Numbered from the stretch's first letter, positions 35,347-46,728 are shown. The stretch is 64,000 nucleotides of DNA from Bubalus kerabau (GCF_029407905.1 NC_073624.1:108314001-108378000); one strand, 5' to 3'. Notes: generated by a model not told the origin, from the sequence alone. Made by a program: numbers and translations.

Positions 35347-36186
35347 TAGGGAGCTAATATTGATTATCAAAATCAAGTATCCTCAAAATGAGCAAAAGTT
35401 TTAACAATGCCTTGGCCAACTGATAGTTATAGAATTGGCTTTTAGGTGACTGTAAAATTTATGTCATTATTATCACTTATTAAATTTTGATTATGAATAT
35501 CTATATTTTTGTTAGTTGAAGAGTATCATTTAATTAATGTTTGTTAAAACTAATAGCTCTCCACAAAACTTTTTAAGGTATAACAGTCTATCTCACTACA
35601 TTATTTCAAGATACAATCCATTCTCATAATTTACAGTAGCTATAATCTATAAAGTACATACAAACACTGAATTAATGAATACTAAATCATTGCCCCTAGG
35701 AGAAATACAGGGTTAAATCCTTGTGAGCCTCTGTTCATAACACTTTTAGCAACTGATTATTAGGTAACTTGTTTTATCTAAAGACAACTTTATTTAATAT
35801 ACATTATTGATTTATTAACATTGAACTCAATGAACTCAATAGAAGTCAACTGCATTGTAACTCCTGCCTGAACAAGTTTATCTAACATGTAGTATTTCCT
35901 TAAGACATATCAATGCCTATTGGTGCTTACAAACAGGAGACTCACTTCAACACTATACTTGGGTACATGTAAAACAATAAAACCACCAACAAAAAGCCAC
36001 AAAATTAGCACAAAATAGATCACATAAAGAACTCAAACTTACAATATAAAACCTGAAGCAAAATTAACAATGTCACTTTGACCTTAGTTGGGAATGTGTC
36101 AGGCAACTCAAATTTTTTTGCTTCTCCACTCAAGTCTGCAAGTGACTATGAAATTGTCACATATATTGATGTCTACATATTGTAGA
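35347..36186. other. Unassigned AT-rich sequence
   Basis: No recognised repeat or gene. Confidence 0.5.
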
Positions 36187-36245
36187 CAAAACCACTACAA
36201 TATTGTAAAGTAATTACCCTCCAAATAAAATAAATAAATTAATTT
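36187..36245 (+). mobile_element. L1-BT 3' terminus, about 60 bp
   Basis: Matches only the last bases of L1-BT in sense ('caatattgtaaagtaattac', then 'ctccaaataaaataaataa'). An extreme 5' truncation. Confidence 0.8.
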
Positions 36246-37085
36246 TTTAAAGATATAAATAAATTTTCTCTAGTAGGCATATTTTCAAATATGGAATTTA
36301 TGATAAAGAGAAATGACTGATTATTTTCAGGGAAATTTTATTGCCAATGGATGTCTAGTGGAACTGGATCCTATTTTTCAAGTTGACACATGTTAACCAT
36401 AAACTTCATTTCCTAGAGAGAATGTAAACTAGCCAAATCCAAAAAAGAGAAACTATCACCTTTTATGTCTTCACTATGAGAGTTGGCTAAAATTGGTGTA
36501 ATCATGAACACAGACCAACTGTGATGCACCTAAGAGACAGCTAATTTAGAAAATGTGTTTCTTTAGTATAAAAAAGGTTTTCCTTATAACACAATTTCCA
36601 ACATTTCTGAACAACAATGACAAAAACAAGAGAAACAGAAGAAAAGCTTTATGGTTTTTTCTTGATACAGAAATGCAAACTACTATTCCCAGAGTCTATA
36701 TACATCTTAGAAGTAAACACAATTAGATATACTCTCATTATGGAACCTCCAGCTTTACTCCAGCCAAAAGTGGTGTATGTGATACCACAATTTGTAGCTT
36801 CCTCAGTCATGGAAGAAAACACAAATGTTAATAAACTCAAAAATAAAGACAGGAGGTGTACTGACCAGAGAGAAAACACTGACTTGAAGAAGACCTTTAG
36901 TTTCCTTAACAAGTCAAACCTTTAATGACCTAAAAAGTGCATCACAGTCATAATTCAATGTATCCATGAGTTTAACCATATTTTTTCTGCTTTTTAAAAG
37001 CTATTTGAAATGGATAAACTAATCAAGCAGATAGATTTTGACAATTTCTAAATTCAGTGGGAGAGGCTAGACAATGACTAGAATA
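36246..37085. other. Unassigned AT-rich sequence
   Basis: No recognised repeat or gene. Frames at 36617-36925 and 36649-36912 overlap on opposite strands and have no recognisable domain. Confidence 0.5.
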
Positions 37086-37880
37086 TTTGTAAAGAGTGCA
37101 GTTCAGTTCAGTCGCTCAGTCGTGTCCGACTCTTTGCGACCCCATGAACCACAGCATGCTACGCTGCCCTGTCCATCACCAACTCCCAGAGTCCACCCAA
37201 ACCCATGACTATTGAGTCGGTGATGCCATCCAACTATCCCATCCTCTGTCGTCCCCTTATCCTCCTGCCCTCAATCTTTCGCAGCCTCAGAGTCTTTTCA
37301 AATGAGCCAGCTCTTCACATCAAGTGGCCAAAGTACTGGAGTTTCAGCTTGAACATAAGTCCTTCCAAAGAACACCCAGGACTGATCTCCTTTAGGATGG
37401 ACTGGTTGGATCTCCTTGCAGTCCAAGGGACTCTCAAGAGTCTTCTCCAACACCATAGTTCAAAAGCATCAATTCTTTGGTGTTCAGCTTTCTTTATAGT
37501 CCAATTCTCACATCCATACATGACCACTAGAAAAACCATAGCCTTGACTAGACAGACCTTTGTTGATAAAGTAATGTCTCTGCTTTATAATATGCTGTGT
37601 AGGTTGGTCATACCTTTCCTTCTAAGGAGCAAACATCTTTTAATTTCAAGGCTGCAATCACCATCTGCAGTGATTTTGGAGCCCCCCAAAATAAAGTCAG
37701 CTGCTGTTCCCACTATTTCCCCAATTATTTGCCATGAAGTGATGGGACCAGATGCCATGATCTTAATTTTCTGAATGTTGAGCTTTAAGCCAACTTTTTC
37801 ACTCTCCTCTTTCACTTTCATCAACACACTTTTTAGTTCCTCTTCACTTTCTGATATAAGGGTGGTATCATCTGCATATC

Positions 37881-38154
37881 CAGAGAAGGCAATGGCAGCC
37901 CACTCCAGTACTCTTGGCTGGAAAATCCCATGGATGGAAGAGCCTGGTAGGCTGCAGTCCATGGGGTCGCTGAGGGTAGGACACGACTGAGCGATTTCAC
38001 TTTCACTTTTCACTTTCATGCTTTGGAGAAGGACATGGCAGCCCACTCCAGTGTTCTTGCCTGGAGAATCCCAGGGATGGGGAGCCTGGTGGGCTGCCGT
38101 CTATAGGATCGGACAGAGTCGGACACGACTGAAGCGACTTAGCAGCAGCAGCAG
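37881..38154 (+). mobile_element. Bov-A2 SINE (dimer) with 12-bp TSD
   Basis: Two sense Bov-A monomers joined by 'ttcactttcacttttcactt', ending in (AGC)n. Flanked by an exact CATCTGCATATC at 37869-37880 and 38155-38166. Inserted in the codons around motif C of the host BovB, and therefore younger than it. Confidence 0.97.
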
Positions 38155-38419
38155 CATCTGCATATCTGAGGTTATTGACATTTCTCCTAGCAATCTTGAT
38201 TCCAGCTTGTGCCTCTTCCAGCCCAGCATTTCTCATGATGTACTCTGCATATAAGTTAAATTAGCAGGGTGACAATATACAACCTTGACATACTCCTTTT
38301 CCTATTTGGAACCAGCCTGTTGTTCCATGTCCACTTCTACCTGTTGCTTCCTGACCTGCATACAGGTTTCTCAAGAGGCAGGTCAGGTGGTCTGGTATTC
38401 CCATCTCTTTCAGAATTTT

Positions 38420-38992
38420 CTACAGTTTATTTTGATCCACACAGTCAAAGGCATTGGTATAGCCAATAAAGCAGAAATAGATGTTTTTCTGGAACTCTCT
38501 TGCTTTTTCCATGATCCAGCAGATGTTGGCAATTTGATCTCTGGTTCCTCTGCCATTTCTAAAACCAGCTTGAACATCTGGAAGTTCACGGTTCACGTAC
38601 TGCTGAAGCCTGGCTTGAAGAATTTTAACCATCACTTTACTAGTGTGTGAGATGAGTGCAATTGTGCAGTAGTTTGAGCATTCTTTGACATTGCCTTTCT
38701 TTGGGATTGGAATGAAAACTGCCCTTGTCCAGTCCTGTGGCCACTGCTGAGTTTTCCAAATGTGCTGGCATATTGAGTGCAGCACTTTCACAGCATCATC
38801 TTTCAGGATTTGGAATAGCTCAACTGGAATTCCATCACCTCCACTAGCTTTGTTCGTAGTGATGCTTCCTAAGGCCCACTTGACTTCAAATTCCAGGATG
38901 TCTGGCTCTAGGTCAGTGATCACACCTTCGTGATTATCTGGGTCATGAAGATCTTTTTTTTTTTTTTGTACAGTTCTGTGTATTCTTGCCAC
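38420..38992 (-). pseudogene. BovB RT N-terminal half
   Basis: A 190-residue frame with the KASGGDGIPVELF block, the IPIPKKGNVKECSNYCTIAL block and motif A as FIGYTNAFDCVD near the C-terminus. The catalytic motif A aspartate region reads FIGY where other copies read FIDY, so a key residue is lost. It ends before motifs B and C. The first ~12 residues come from expanded T-run sequence. Confidence 0.9.
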
Positions 38993-39381
38993 CTCTTCTT
39001 AATATCTTCTGCTTCTGTCCTTTATTGAGCCCATCTTTGCATGTAATGTTCCTTGGTATCTCTAATTTCCTTGAAGAGATCTCTAGTCTTTCCCATTCTA
39101 TTGTTTTCCTCTATTTCTTTGCATTGATCACTGAGGAAGGCTTTCTTGTCTCTTCTTGCTATTCTTTCGAACTCTGCATTCAAATGGGAATATCTTTCCT
39201 TTTCTCCTTTGTTTTTCACTTCCCTTCTTTTCACAGCTATTTGTAAGGCCTCCTTTCTAAAGAGAGTTTTAGTTTACTACAAATGATGATTTCTAAAAAA
39301 TATTCATCCAAGCTTGAATATTTATATATTAATAATAAAATATATTTTGAAGCTATGCTTCCTAATCTCCTTCAAGCTACA

Positions 39382-40234
39382 GTTCAGTTCAGTCGCTCTG
39401 TCATGTCTCAATTTTTGTGACCCCATGGACTGCAGCATGCCAGGCTTTCCTGTCCATAACCAAAGCTCAGAACTTGCTCAAACTCATTTCCTGTGAGTCG
39501 GTGATACCATCCAGCCATCTCATCCTCTATTGTCCTCTTCTCTCTCCTTCAATCTTCCCAGCATCAGGGTCTTTTCCAATGAGTCAGTTCATTGGATCAG
39601 GTGGCCAAAGTATTGGAGTTTCAGCTTCAGCATCAGTCCTTCCAATGAATCTTTAGGTTGTTTTCCTTTAGGATGGACTGGTTTGATCTCCTTGCAGCCC
39701 AAGGGACTCACAAGAATCTTCTTCAATACCACAGTTCAAAAGCTTTAATTCTTTGGCACACAGTTTTTTCTGTAGTCCAACTCTGACATCCATGCATGAC
39801 TTCTGGAAAAACCAAGGTTTGACTAGACAGACCTTTGTTGGCAAAGTAATGTCTCTGCTTTTTCATATGCTGTCTAGATTGGTCATAGCTCTTCTTCCAA
39901 GGAGCAAGTGTCTTTTGATTTCATGGCTGCAGTCACCATCTGCAGTGATTTTGGAGCTCAAGAAAATAAAGTCTCTCACTATTTCCATTGTTTCCCCATC
40001 TATTTGCCATGAAGTGATAGGACCAGATCCCATGATCTTTGTTTTTTGAATCTTGCATTTTAAACCAGCGTTTTCAGTCTCCTCTTTCACCGTTATCAAG
40101 AGGCTCTTTAGTTTCTCTTCTCTTTGTGCCATAAGGGTGGTGTCATCTGCATATCTGAGGTTATTGATGTTTCTCCCTGCAACCTTGATTGCAGGTTATG
40201 CTTCATCCAGCCTGATATTTCTCAAGATGTACTC
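39382..40234 (-). mobile_element. Older BovB LINE, 3' part (host of nested BovB)
   Basis: A diverged antisense BovB 3' portion, from 'gttcagttcagtcgctctgt' to the 'tttctcaagatgtactct' block. Consensus order resumes at 41447 after a younger BovB. The outer duplication CAAGCTACA (39373-39381 and 41810-41818) spans both parts, which shows one older insertion interrupted later. The frame at 39863-40132 is a decayed RT C-terminal piece. Confidence 0.92.
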
Positions 40235-41446
40235 TCAGTTCAGTTCAGTTCAGTCACTCAGTCATGTCCGACTCTTTGCGACCCCATGAATCGCAGCACG
40301 CCAGGCCTCCCTGTCCATCACCAACTCCCGGAGTTCACTCAGACTCATGTTCATCGAGTCCGTGATGCCATCCAGCCATCTCATCCTCTGTCGTCCCCTT
40401 CTCCTCCTGCCCCCAATCCCTCCCAGCATCAGAGTCTTTTCCAATAAGTCAACTCTTGGCATGAGGTGGCCAAAGTACTGGAGTTTCAGCTTCAGCATCA
40501 TTCCCTCCAAAGAAATCCTAGGGCTGATCTCCTTCAGAATGGACTGGTTGGATCTCCTTGCAGTCCAAGGGACTCTCAAGAGTCTTCTCCAACACCACAG
40601 TTCAAAAGCATCAATTTTTTGGTGCTCAGCCTGCTTCACAGTCCAACTCTCACATCCATACATGACCACAGGAAAAACCAGAGCCTTGACTAGACGGACC
40701 TTTGTTGGCAAAGTAACGTCTCTGCTTTTGAATATGCTATCTAGGTTGGTCATAACTTTCCTTCCAAGGAGTAAGTGTCTTTTAATTTCATGGCTGCCGT
40801 CACCATCTGCAGTGATTTTGGAGCCCAGAAAAATAAAGTCTGACGCTGTTTCCACTGTTTCCCCATCTATTTCCCATGAAGTGATGGGACCGGATGCCAT
40901 GATCTTTGTTTTCTGAATGTTGAGCTTTAAGCCAACTTTTTCACTCTCCACTTTCACTTTCATCCAGAGGCTCTTTAGTTCCTCTTCACTTTCTGCCATA
41001 AGGGTGGTGTCCTCTGCATATCTGAGGTTATTGATATTTCTCCCAGCAATCTTGATTCCAGCTTGTGTTTCTTCCAGTCCAGTGTTTCTCATGATGTTCT
41101 CTGCATAGAAGTTAAATAAACAGGGTGACAATATACAGCCTTGACAAATGCCTTTTCCTATTTGCAACCAGTCTGTTGTTCCACGTCCAGTTCTAACTGT
41201 TGCTTCCTGACCTGCATATAGGTTTCTCAAGAGGCAGATCAGGTGGTCTGGTATTCCCATCTTCTTCAGAATTTTCAACAGTTTCTTGTGATCCACACAG
41301 TCAAAGGCTTTGGCATAGTCAATAAAGCAGAAATAGATGTTTTTCTATTAGAACTCTCTTGCTTTTTCGATGCTCCAGCAGATGTTGGCAATTTGATCTC
41401 TGGTTCCTCTGCCTTTTCTAAAACCAGCTTGAACATCAGGAAGTTC
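40235..41446 (-). mobile_element. Younger BovB LINE nested in an older BovB
   Basis: Antisense BovB, 5'-truncated in the RT domain at 'catcaggaagttc'. It sits exactly where the older copy breaks. Its frame is the longest C-terminal BovB frame in the window. The TSD is very short at best ('tct'), as host and insert have similar sequence here. Confidence 0.93.
40262..41296 (-). pseudogene. BovB ORF2 C-terminal 344 residues, motif C YAED
   Basis: An open frame from just after motif A (MDHKKLLKILKK) to the C-terminus: motif B GKGICQGCILSP (47-58), motif C YAED (93-96), the TSWEIDGETVE block, the CWRRLLRVPWTARR block and the GGRRRRGRQRMRW tail. It is the best preserved C-terminal half here, but lacks endonuclease and motif A. 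Motif C has Glu for the first catalytic Asp, as in the near-complete copy at 31.2-32.4 kb. The two also share DHKKL where other copies read DHNKL, so they look like one subfamily. Confidence 0.95.
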
Positions 41447-41809
41447 TACACATGTTAAACATACAGGGTGACATATATACAGCCTTGTCATACTCCTTTC
41501 CCACCATGTCCAGTTCTTACTGTTGCTTCTCAACCTACATACAGATTTCTCAGGAAGCAGATAAGGTGTTCTAGTATTCCCATCTCTTTAAGAATTTTCC
41601 ACAGTTTATTGTGATACACGCAAAGGTTTTGGTGTACTCAATAAATCAGAAGTCTATTTATTTCTGGAACTCTCTTGCTTTTTCTATGATCCAACAGATG
41701 TTGCCAATTTGATCTCTGGTTCCTCTGCCTTGTCTATATCCCACTTGAATGTTTGGAAGTTCTCAGTTCATGGACTTTTGAAACCTAGCTTGGAGAATTA
41801 TGAACACTA
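41447..41809 (-). mobile_element. Older BovB LINE, continuation after nested copy
   Basis: The RT part of the older element, resuming at 'acatgttaaacatacagggt' and running to 'cttggagaattatgaacac'. It is strongly diverged compared with the nested copy. Its right boundary is set by the TSD CAAGCTACA at 41810-41818. Confidence 0.9.
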
Positions 41810-41873
41810 CAAGCTACAACTTTTAACAAAAAACTTTAACAGTAATCACAATTTTCAATTGTACTGACTCTTC

Positions 41874-41940
41874 TATCAGTTCAGTCACTCAGTTGTCTCC
41901 GACTCTGTGACCCCATGGACTGCAGCAGGCCAGGCTTCCC
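41874..41940 (-). mobile_element. BovB 3' terminal fragment, 67 bp, with 9-bp TSD
   Basis: Only the last bases of BovB, from 'tatcagttcagtcactcagt' to 'gccaggcttccc'. An exact TGACTCTTC at 41865-41873 and 41941-41949 shows that this very short piece was inserted as such. Confidence 0.9.
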
Positions 41941-42065
41941 TGACTCTTCAATAACTACCTTTAATTTCATTTGAAACATGGAGGAAAATAGATAACCTGT
42001 TGCTAAATTTGCAAGGTTTTCTTATGTCCAGTGATGTGTTGTCTAATTTTTAAAAATCATTTGTC

Positions 42066-42068
<3 letters not shown>

Positions 42069-42099
<31 letters not shown>
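42069..42099. repeat. (AC)n microsatellite
   Basis: About 15 uninterrupted AC units, followed by an imperfect 'aaagacacacat'. Likely polymorphic in length. Confidence 0.95.
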
Positions 42100-42101
<2 letters not shown>

Positions 42102-42167
42102 GACACACATAAACAACCCTTTGTTTTGTATTGCTTGTTGATTTTCACTGCATAAAGAAATACTCCC

Positions 42168-42222
42168 TGATAATGAGTGATGTTGAGCATCTTTTCATGT
42201 GTTTAAAAAAGAAAAGAAAAGA
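42168..42222 (+). mobile_element. 55-bp retro-insertion of antisense L1 sequence
   Basis: 37 bp equal to the antisense of an L1-BT ORF2 segment ('gataatgagtgatgttgagc' onward) is followed by an A-rich AAAAG-type tail. It is flanked by an exact 14-bp duplication AAAGAAATACTCCC at 42154-42167 and 42223-42236. The A-tail is on the strand antisense to L1, so the inserted RNA was antisense at its 3' end, or the event used another mechanism. Confidence 0.85.
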
Positions 42223-42457
42223 AAAGAAATACTCCCACCATAGCTGATTTTAAATTAGCGATATGTCAGTCACTAAAGATGAAACAAAGAAATGAGAAGC
42301 AAAAGAAACATTCAGTTTTCATGGCAAGATCATGACAGCTGACTCCAACACACCACTGACTATATCTCTAAATTATTCTTTTCATTAAAATGAATTATTC
42401 ACCATTAGAAAACAATTACTTTCTTAAGGAATATAGCTTATCTTGCTTTATATGTAG

Positions 42458-42705
42458 TCGTGTCTGACTCTGTACGACCCCATAGACAGCAGCCTACCAG
42501 GCTCCCCTGTCCTTGGGATTCTCAGGCAAGAACACTGGAGTGGGTTGCCATTTCCTTCTCCAGTGCATGAAAGTGAAAAGTGAAAGTGAAGTCGCTCAGT
42601 TGTGTCTGACTCTAGCAACCCCATGGACTGCAGCCCACCAGGCTCCTCCGTCCATGGGATTTTTCAGGCAAAAGTACTGGAGTGGGGTGCCATTGCCTTC
42701 TCCAG
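42458..42705 (-). mobile_element. Bov-A2 SINE (dimer, 5' end trimmed)
   Basis: Antisense Bov-A2: the first monomer starts inside at 'tcgtgtctgactctgtacga' with no (GCT)n end, then the 'gaaagtgaaaagtgaaagtg' linker and the second monomer, ending 'ccattgccttctccag'. No TSD seen. Confidence 0.93.
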
Positions 42706-42712
42706 TATTAGG

Positions 42713-43142
42713 GCAGAAAGTACCAATATTTAAAATTTGATTGCACTTCCTAATTTTTTCTAAATTTTATGTATTATTGAAATATTGGCATTTGCATTTA
42801 TCTTCAAAGATGCAAATTATCATGTACAAATACTTTATATATATATATATCATTTATAAATAATTAGTATGTATAAGCATATATTTGTTCATCAAAATTT
42901 TATACTGCAATAGTCAGGCTGAAAATCAGTCTTATCTTTCTTCTGGTATCCTTCTTAATGCCTGAAAGGGCAGTGCATGGGCATATATGTTTATAAGTGT
43001 GCATATGTTTGAGTATGAAGATGCATGTGATGGTGAAAAAGAAAGAAAAAAGTAGGGGGAGAGTACTGTTTAGATATCCCCAACATGATTGATCATTAAG
43101 AAAGCATAAAACTTACTGGATGAATAGGAAATGATTTGTGAC
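42713..43142. other. Unassigned; contains short (TA)n
   Basis: No gene. A short (TA)n run lies at about 42835-42850. Nothing else recognised. Confidence 0.5.
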
Positions 43143-43990
43143 AAGGTATTAACAACCTCAGATATGCAGATAGTACCTCTCTAATGACAGAAAAAGAAGA
43201 GGAACTAAAGATCCTTTTGATGAAGATGAAAGAAGAGAGTGAAAAAGCTGGCTTGAAACTCAACATACAAAAAACTAAGATCACAGAATCCAGCCCCATC
43301 ACTTCATGGCAAATAGATGGGGAAACTATGGAAACAGTGAGAGACTATATTTTTGGTCTCCAAAATCACTGCAGATGGTGACCACAGCCATGAAATTAAA
43401 AGATGCTTACTCTTTATAAGGAAAACTATGAGAAACCTAGATAACATTTTAAAAAGCAGAGATATCACTTTGCCAAGTGATCTGTATAGTCAAAGTGGTC
43501 TGTATGGTCAAAGTGGTCTGTATTGACCATCTGAATACAAGTGGTCTGTATAGTCAAAGCTATGGCTTTTCCACTAGTCGTGTACAGATGTGAGAGTTGG
43601 ACCATAAAGAAAGTTGAGTGCCATAGAATTGATGCTTTCAAATTGTGGTACTGAAGAAGACTCTCGAGAGCCCCTTGGACTGCAAGATCACACCTGTCAA
43701 TCCTAAAGGAAATCACCCTAAATATTCATTGGAAGGACTGAGGCTGAAGCTGAAGCTCTAATACTTTGGCCTCCTGATGGAAAGGGCTGACTCTTGGGAA
43801 AAGACCCTGTTGTTGGGAAAGATTGAAGACAAAAGGAGAAGCATGCGGCAGAGGATGAGATGATTGGATAGCATCACCCACTCAATGGACATGAATTTGT
43901 GCAAACTCCCAGAGGTAGTGAAGGAATGAGGAGCCTGGAATGTTGCACTCCCCGGGTGGTGAAGAGTAGGACATGACTTGGCAAATAAAC
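43143..43990 (+). mobile_element. BovB LINE, 5'-truncated, old, with internal tandem expansion
   Basis: A diverged sense BovB from motif C ('aacctcagatatgcagatag') to the 3' end. It contains a local expansion at 43475-43560. The frame at 43184-43381 is a short tail piece (LKLNIQKTKI). No TSD I can defend. Confidence 0.9.
43475..43560 (+). repeat. Local tandem expansion of an ~18-20 bp BovB unit
   Basis: Variants of 'tggtctgtatagtcaaag' occur about four times, where other BovB copies have one ('aaggtctgtctagtcaaggc'). One unit is partly replaced by 'attgaccatctgaatac'. This is probably replication slippage after insertion. Confidence 0.8.
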
Positions 43991-44573
43991 AACAACAAAA
44001 AATCATGAAAATATATATGAAATATTAAAACAACAGGATATTTTCAGTCAAAAATTTTCAAAATGCATTAAAAGGATTGAGAGGGGAGTTTTTTGTTGTT
44101 AAATTTATATTCTTTTTTTTTTCTAGACATTTTCATTTTATTCTGGAATTAAGATTCCAAAATAGGATTTTTCTTTCTTCTTTCTTTTGTTGAATATATA
44201 TAATAGAGTTTGGTTCATCATAGTATGTTTTAGGCATTTGAAGTAGTTGTAGGTAAGAAACTAGGAATCAGTGCTTTGGGGGCAGTGATACAGATTTCTG
44301 TTCAAATTTTATAAAAGTGTTTATTTTTAGAATGTAATTGCAGAATTCTGGATAAGCTCATGCTTAAAATAATTAATTCCATGCATTCTCAAATTCATGT
44401 AGTACTTTTGCAGTTACTTCTATTGCAAACAATGTTTTCAAGTTAAATATTATATTTACTTGAATTTGATTTAATATTCATATCTATTTTTACAATCAAA
44501 CTGAATTAAAATCAGATATATCTGTAACCATTAATATTTATTTGCTAAAGCTTATTTAACAATAAGGCTCATT
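43991..44573. other. Unassigned AT-rich sequence
   Basis: No recognised repeat or gene. Confidence 0.5.
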
Positions 44574-46098
44574 TTAGTTCAGTTCAATTCAATCGCTCAG
44601 TTGTATCCCACTGAACCCCGTGGATTACGCCATGCAAGTGTTCCCTGTCCATCACCAACTAGTGGAGTTTACTCAAACTCATGTCCATTGAGTCAGTGAT
44701 GCCATCCAACTATCTCATCCTCTGTCGTCCCCTTCTCCTCTTGCCCTCAATCTTTCCCAGCATCAGGTTCTTTGCAAATGAGTCAATTGTTCACATCAGG
44801 TGGCCAAAGTATTGGAGTTTCAGTTTCAGCATCAGTCCTTCCAATGAATATTCAGCCCTGATTTCCTTTAGGATGAACTGGTTGGATCTCCTTGCAGTCC
44901 AAGGGACCCTCAAGAGTCTTCTCCAATACCACAGTTCAAACGCATCAATTCTTCGGCGCTCAGCTTTCTTCACAGTCCAACTGTCACATCCATACATGAC
45001 CACTGGAAAAACCATAGCCTTGACTAGATGGACATTTGTTGGCAAAGTAATATCTCTGCTTTTCAATATGCTATCTAGGTTGGTCATAACTTTCCTTCCA
45101 AGGAGTAAGCATCTTTTAATTTCATGGCTGCAATCACCATTTGCAGTGATTTTGGATCCCAGAAAAATAAAGTCTGACACTGTTTCCATTGTTTCCCCAT
45201 GTATTTCCCATGAAGTGATGGGACCGGATGCCCTGATCTTCGTTTTCTGAATGTTGAGCTTTAAGCCAACTTTTCACTCTCCTCTTTCACTTTCACCAAG
45301 AGGCTTTTAAATTCCTCTTCACTTTCTTCCATAAGGGTGGTGTCATCTGCATATCTGAGGTTATTGATATTTATGCTCCCGGCAATCTTGATTCCAGCTT
45401 GTGCTTCTTCCAGCCAAGCATTTCTCATGATGTACTCTGCATATAAGTTAAATAAGCAGGGTGACAATATACAGCTTTGACATACTCCTTTTCCTATTTG
45501 GAACAAGTCTGTTGTTCCATGTCCAGTTTTAACTGTTGCTTCCTGACCTGCATCCAGGTTTCTCAAGAGGCAGGTCAGGTGGTTTGGTATTCCCATCTTT
45601 TTCAGAATTTTCCACAGTTTATTGTAATCCACACAGTCAAAGGCTTTGGCATAGTCAATAAAGCAGAAATAGATGATTTCCTGGAACTCTCTTGCTTTTT
45701 CGATGCTCCAGCAGATGTTGGCAATTTGATCTCTGGTTCCTCTGCCTTTTCTAAAACCAGCTTGAACATCTGGAAGTTCATGGTTCATGTATTGCTGAAG
45801 CCTGGCTTGGAGACTTTTGAGCATTACTTTACTAGCATGTGAGATGAGTGCAATTGTGCAGTAGTTTGAGCATTCTTTGGCATTGCCTTTTCTTTTGGAT
45901 TGGAACGAAAACTGACCTTTTCCAGTTCTGTGGCCACTGCTGAGTTTTCCAAATGTGCTGGCATATTGAGTGCAGCACTTTCATAGCATCATCTTTCAGG
46001 ATTTGAAATAGCTCAACTTGAATTTCTTCACCTCCACTAGCTTTGTTCATAGTGATGTTTTCTAAGGACCACTTGACTTCACATTCCAGGATGGCTGG
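44574..46098 (-). mobile_element. BovB LINE, 5'-truncated, inverted partner of 47.3-49.6 kb copy
   Basis: Antisense BovB from the 3' end to the RT N-terminal region ('cattccaggatggctggct'). Bases 45312-45780 are almost identical, in inverse orientation, to 48377-48845, while the flanks differ clearly. No convincing TSD. Confidence 0.94.
45261..45824 (-). pseudogene. BovB RT fragment with motifs A, B and C
   Basis: A 187-residue frame: GFRKGRGTRD, motif A FIDYAKAFDCVDY, motif B GKGVCQSCILSP and motif C YADD. Features shared only with the frame at 48369-48974 are EFQEIIYF, the CQSC of motif B, MRNAWLEE and an extra codon in AGSININN. The catalytic aspartates are intact, but the protein is truncated at both ends by frameshifts. 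Confidence 0.93.
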
Positions 46099-46352
46099 CT
46101 TTATACAGTATATCAACTATCTAATCAATCTTTCATTATATATATATACTACATCTTCTTTATTAAACACTCTGTTGATGAACATTTAGGTTGCTTCCAT
46201 GTCCTGGCCATTGTAATTAGTGTTACAATGAACACTGGAGTTCATATATCCTTTCAAATTATGGTTTCATCTGGATATTGCCCAAGAGTGAGGTTGCTGA
46301 GTCACATGGTAGCTATATTTTTAGTTTTTTAAGGAACTTCTATACTGTGACT

Positions 46353-46476
46353 TGGATAAGGAAATGGCAACCGACTCCAGTGTTCTTGCCTGGAGAATCC
46401 CAGGGATGGGGGAGCCTGGTGGGCTGCCGTCTGTGGGGTCGCACAGAGTTGGACACTACTGAAGTGACTTAGCAGC
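46353..46476 (+). mobile_element. Bov-A SINE monomer with TSD
   Basis: One sense Bov-A unit, 'gtgttcttgcctggagaatc' through 'gaagtgacttagcagc'. TSD ATAYTGTGACT at 46342-46352 and 46477-46487 (one mismatch). Inserted into the old L1. Confidence 0.93.
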
Positions 46477-46560
46477 ATATTGTGACTATAAAAGTTTAGA
46501 TTCCCACTCTAAACAGTATAGAAGAGTTCCTTTTACTCCACACCCTGTCTAGCATTTCTT

Positions 46561-46728
46561 TCTTTTTTTTTTTTTGGCAATATAAATACATTTATTTATT
46601 TTTTGAAAGTGAAATTGCTCAGTTGTGTCCAACTCTTTGTGACCCCATGGACTGTAGCCCACCAGGTTCCTCTTTCCTTGGGATTTCCCAAGCAAGAATA
46701 CTGGAGTGGGTTGCCATTTCCTTCTCCA
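46561..46728 (-). mobile_element. Bov-A-type SINE with T-rich end and TSD
   Basis: A T-rich start and a short AT-rich segment, then an antisense Bov-A unit ('gaaattgctcagttgtgtcc' to 'gccatttccttctcca'). TSD TAGCAKTTCTT at 46550-46560 and 46729-46739 (one mismatch). The second SINE in the same L1. Confidence 0.9.

Larger units (their letters stand above)
37097..39253 (-). mobile_element. BovB LINE, 5'-truncated, carries Bov-A2
   Basis: Antisense BovB from its 3' end to the EN-RT linker ('agctatttgtaaggcctcc'). It is split by Bov-A2 at 37881-38154. A TSD candidate TTTSTAAAGAG lies at 37086-37096 and 39254-39264 (one mismatch). A T15 run at 38953-38967 replaces the six Ts seen in the same position of the near-complete copy. 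Confidence 0.95.

Noticed and set aside
42069..42099. CRISPR-like regular repeat
   Set aside because: It is a plain (AC)n microsatellite; no regularly spaced repeats with spacers occur anywhere in the window.
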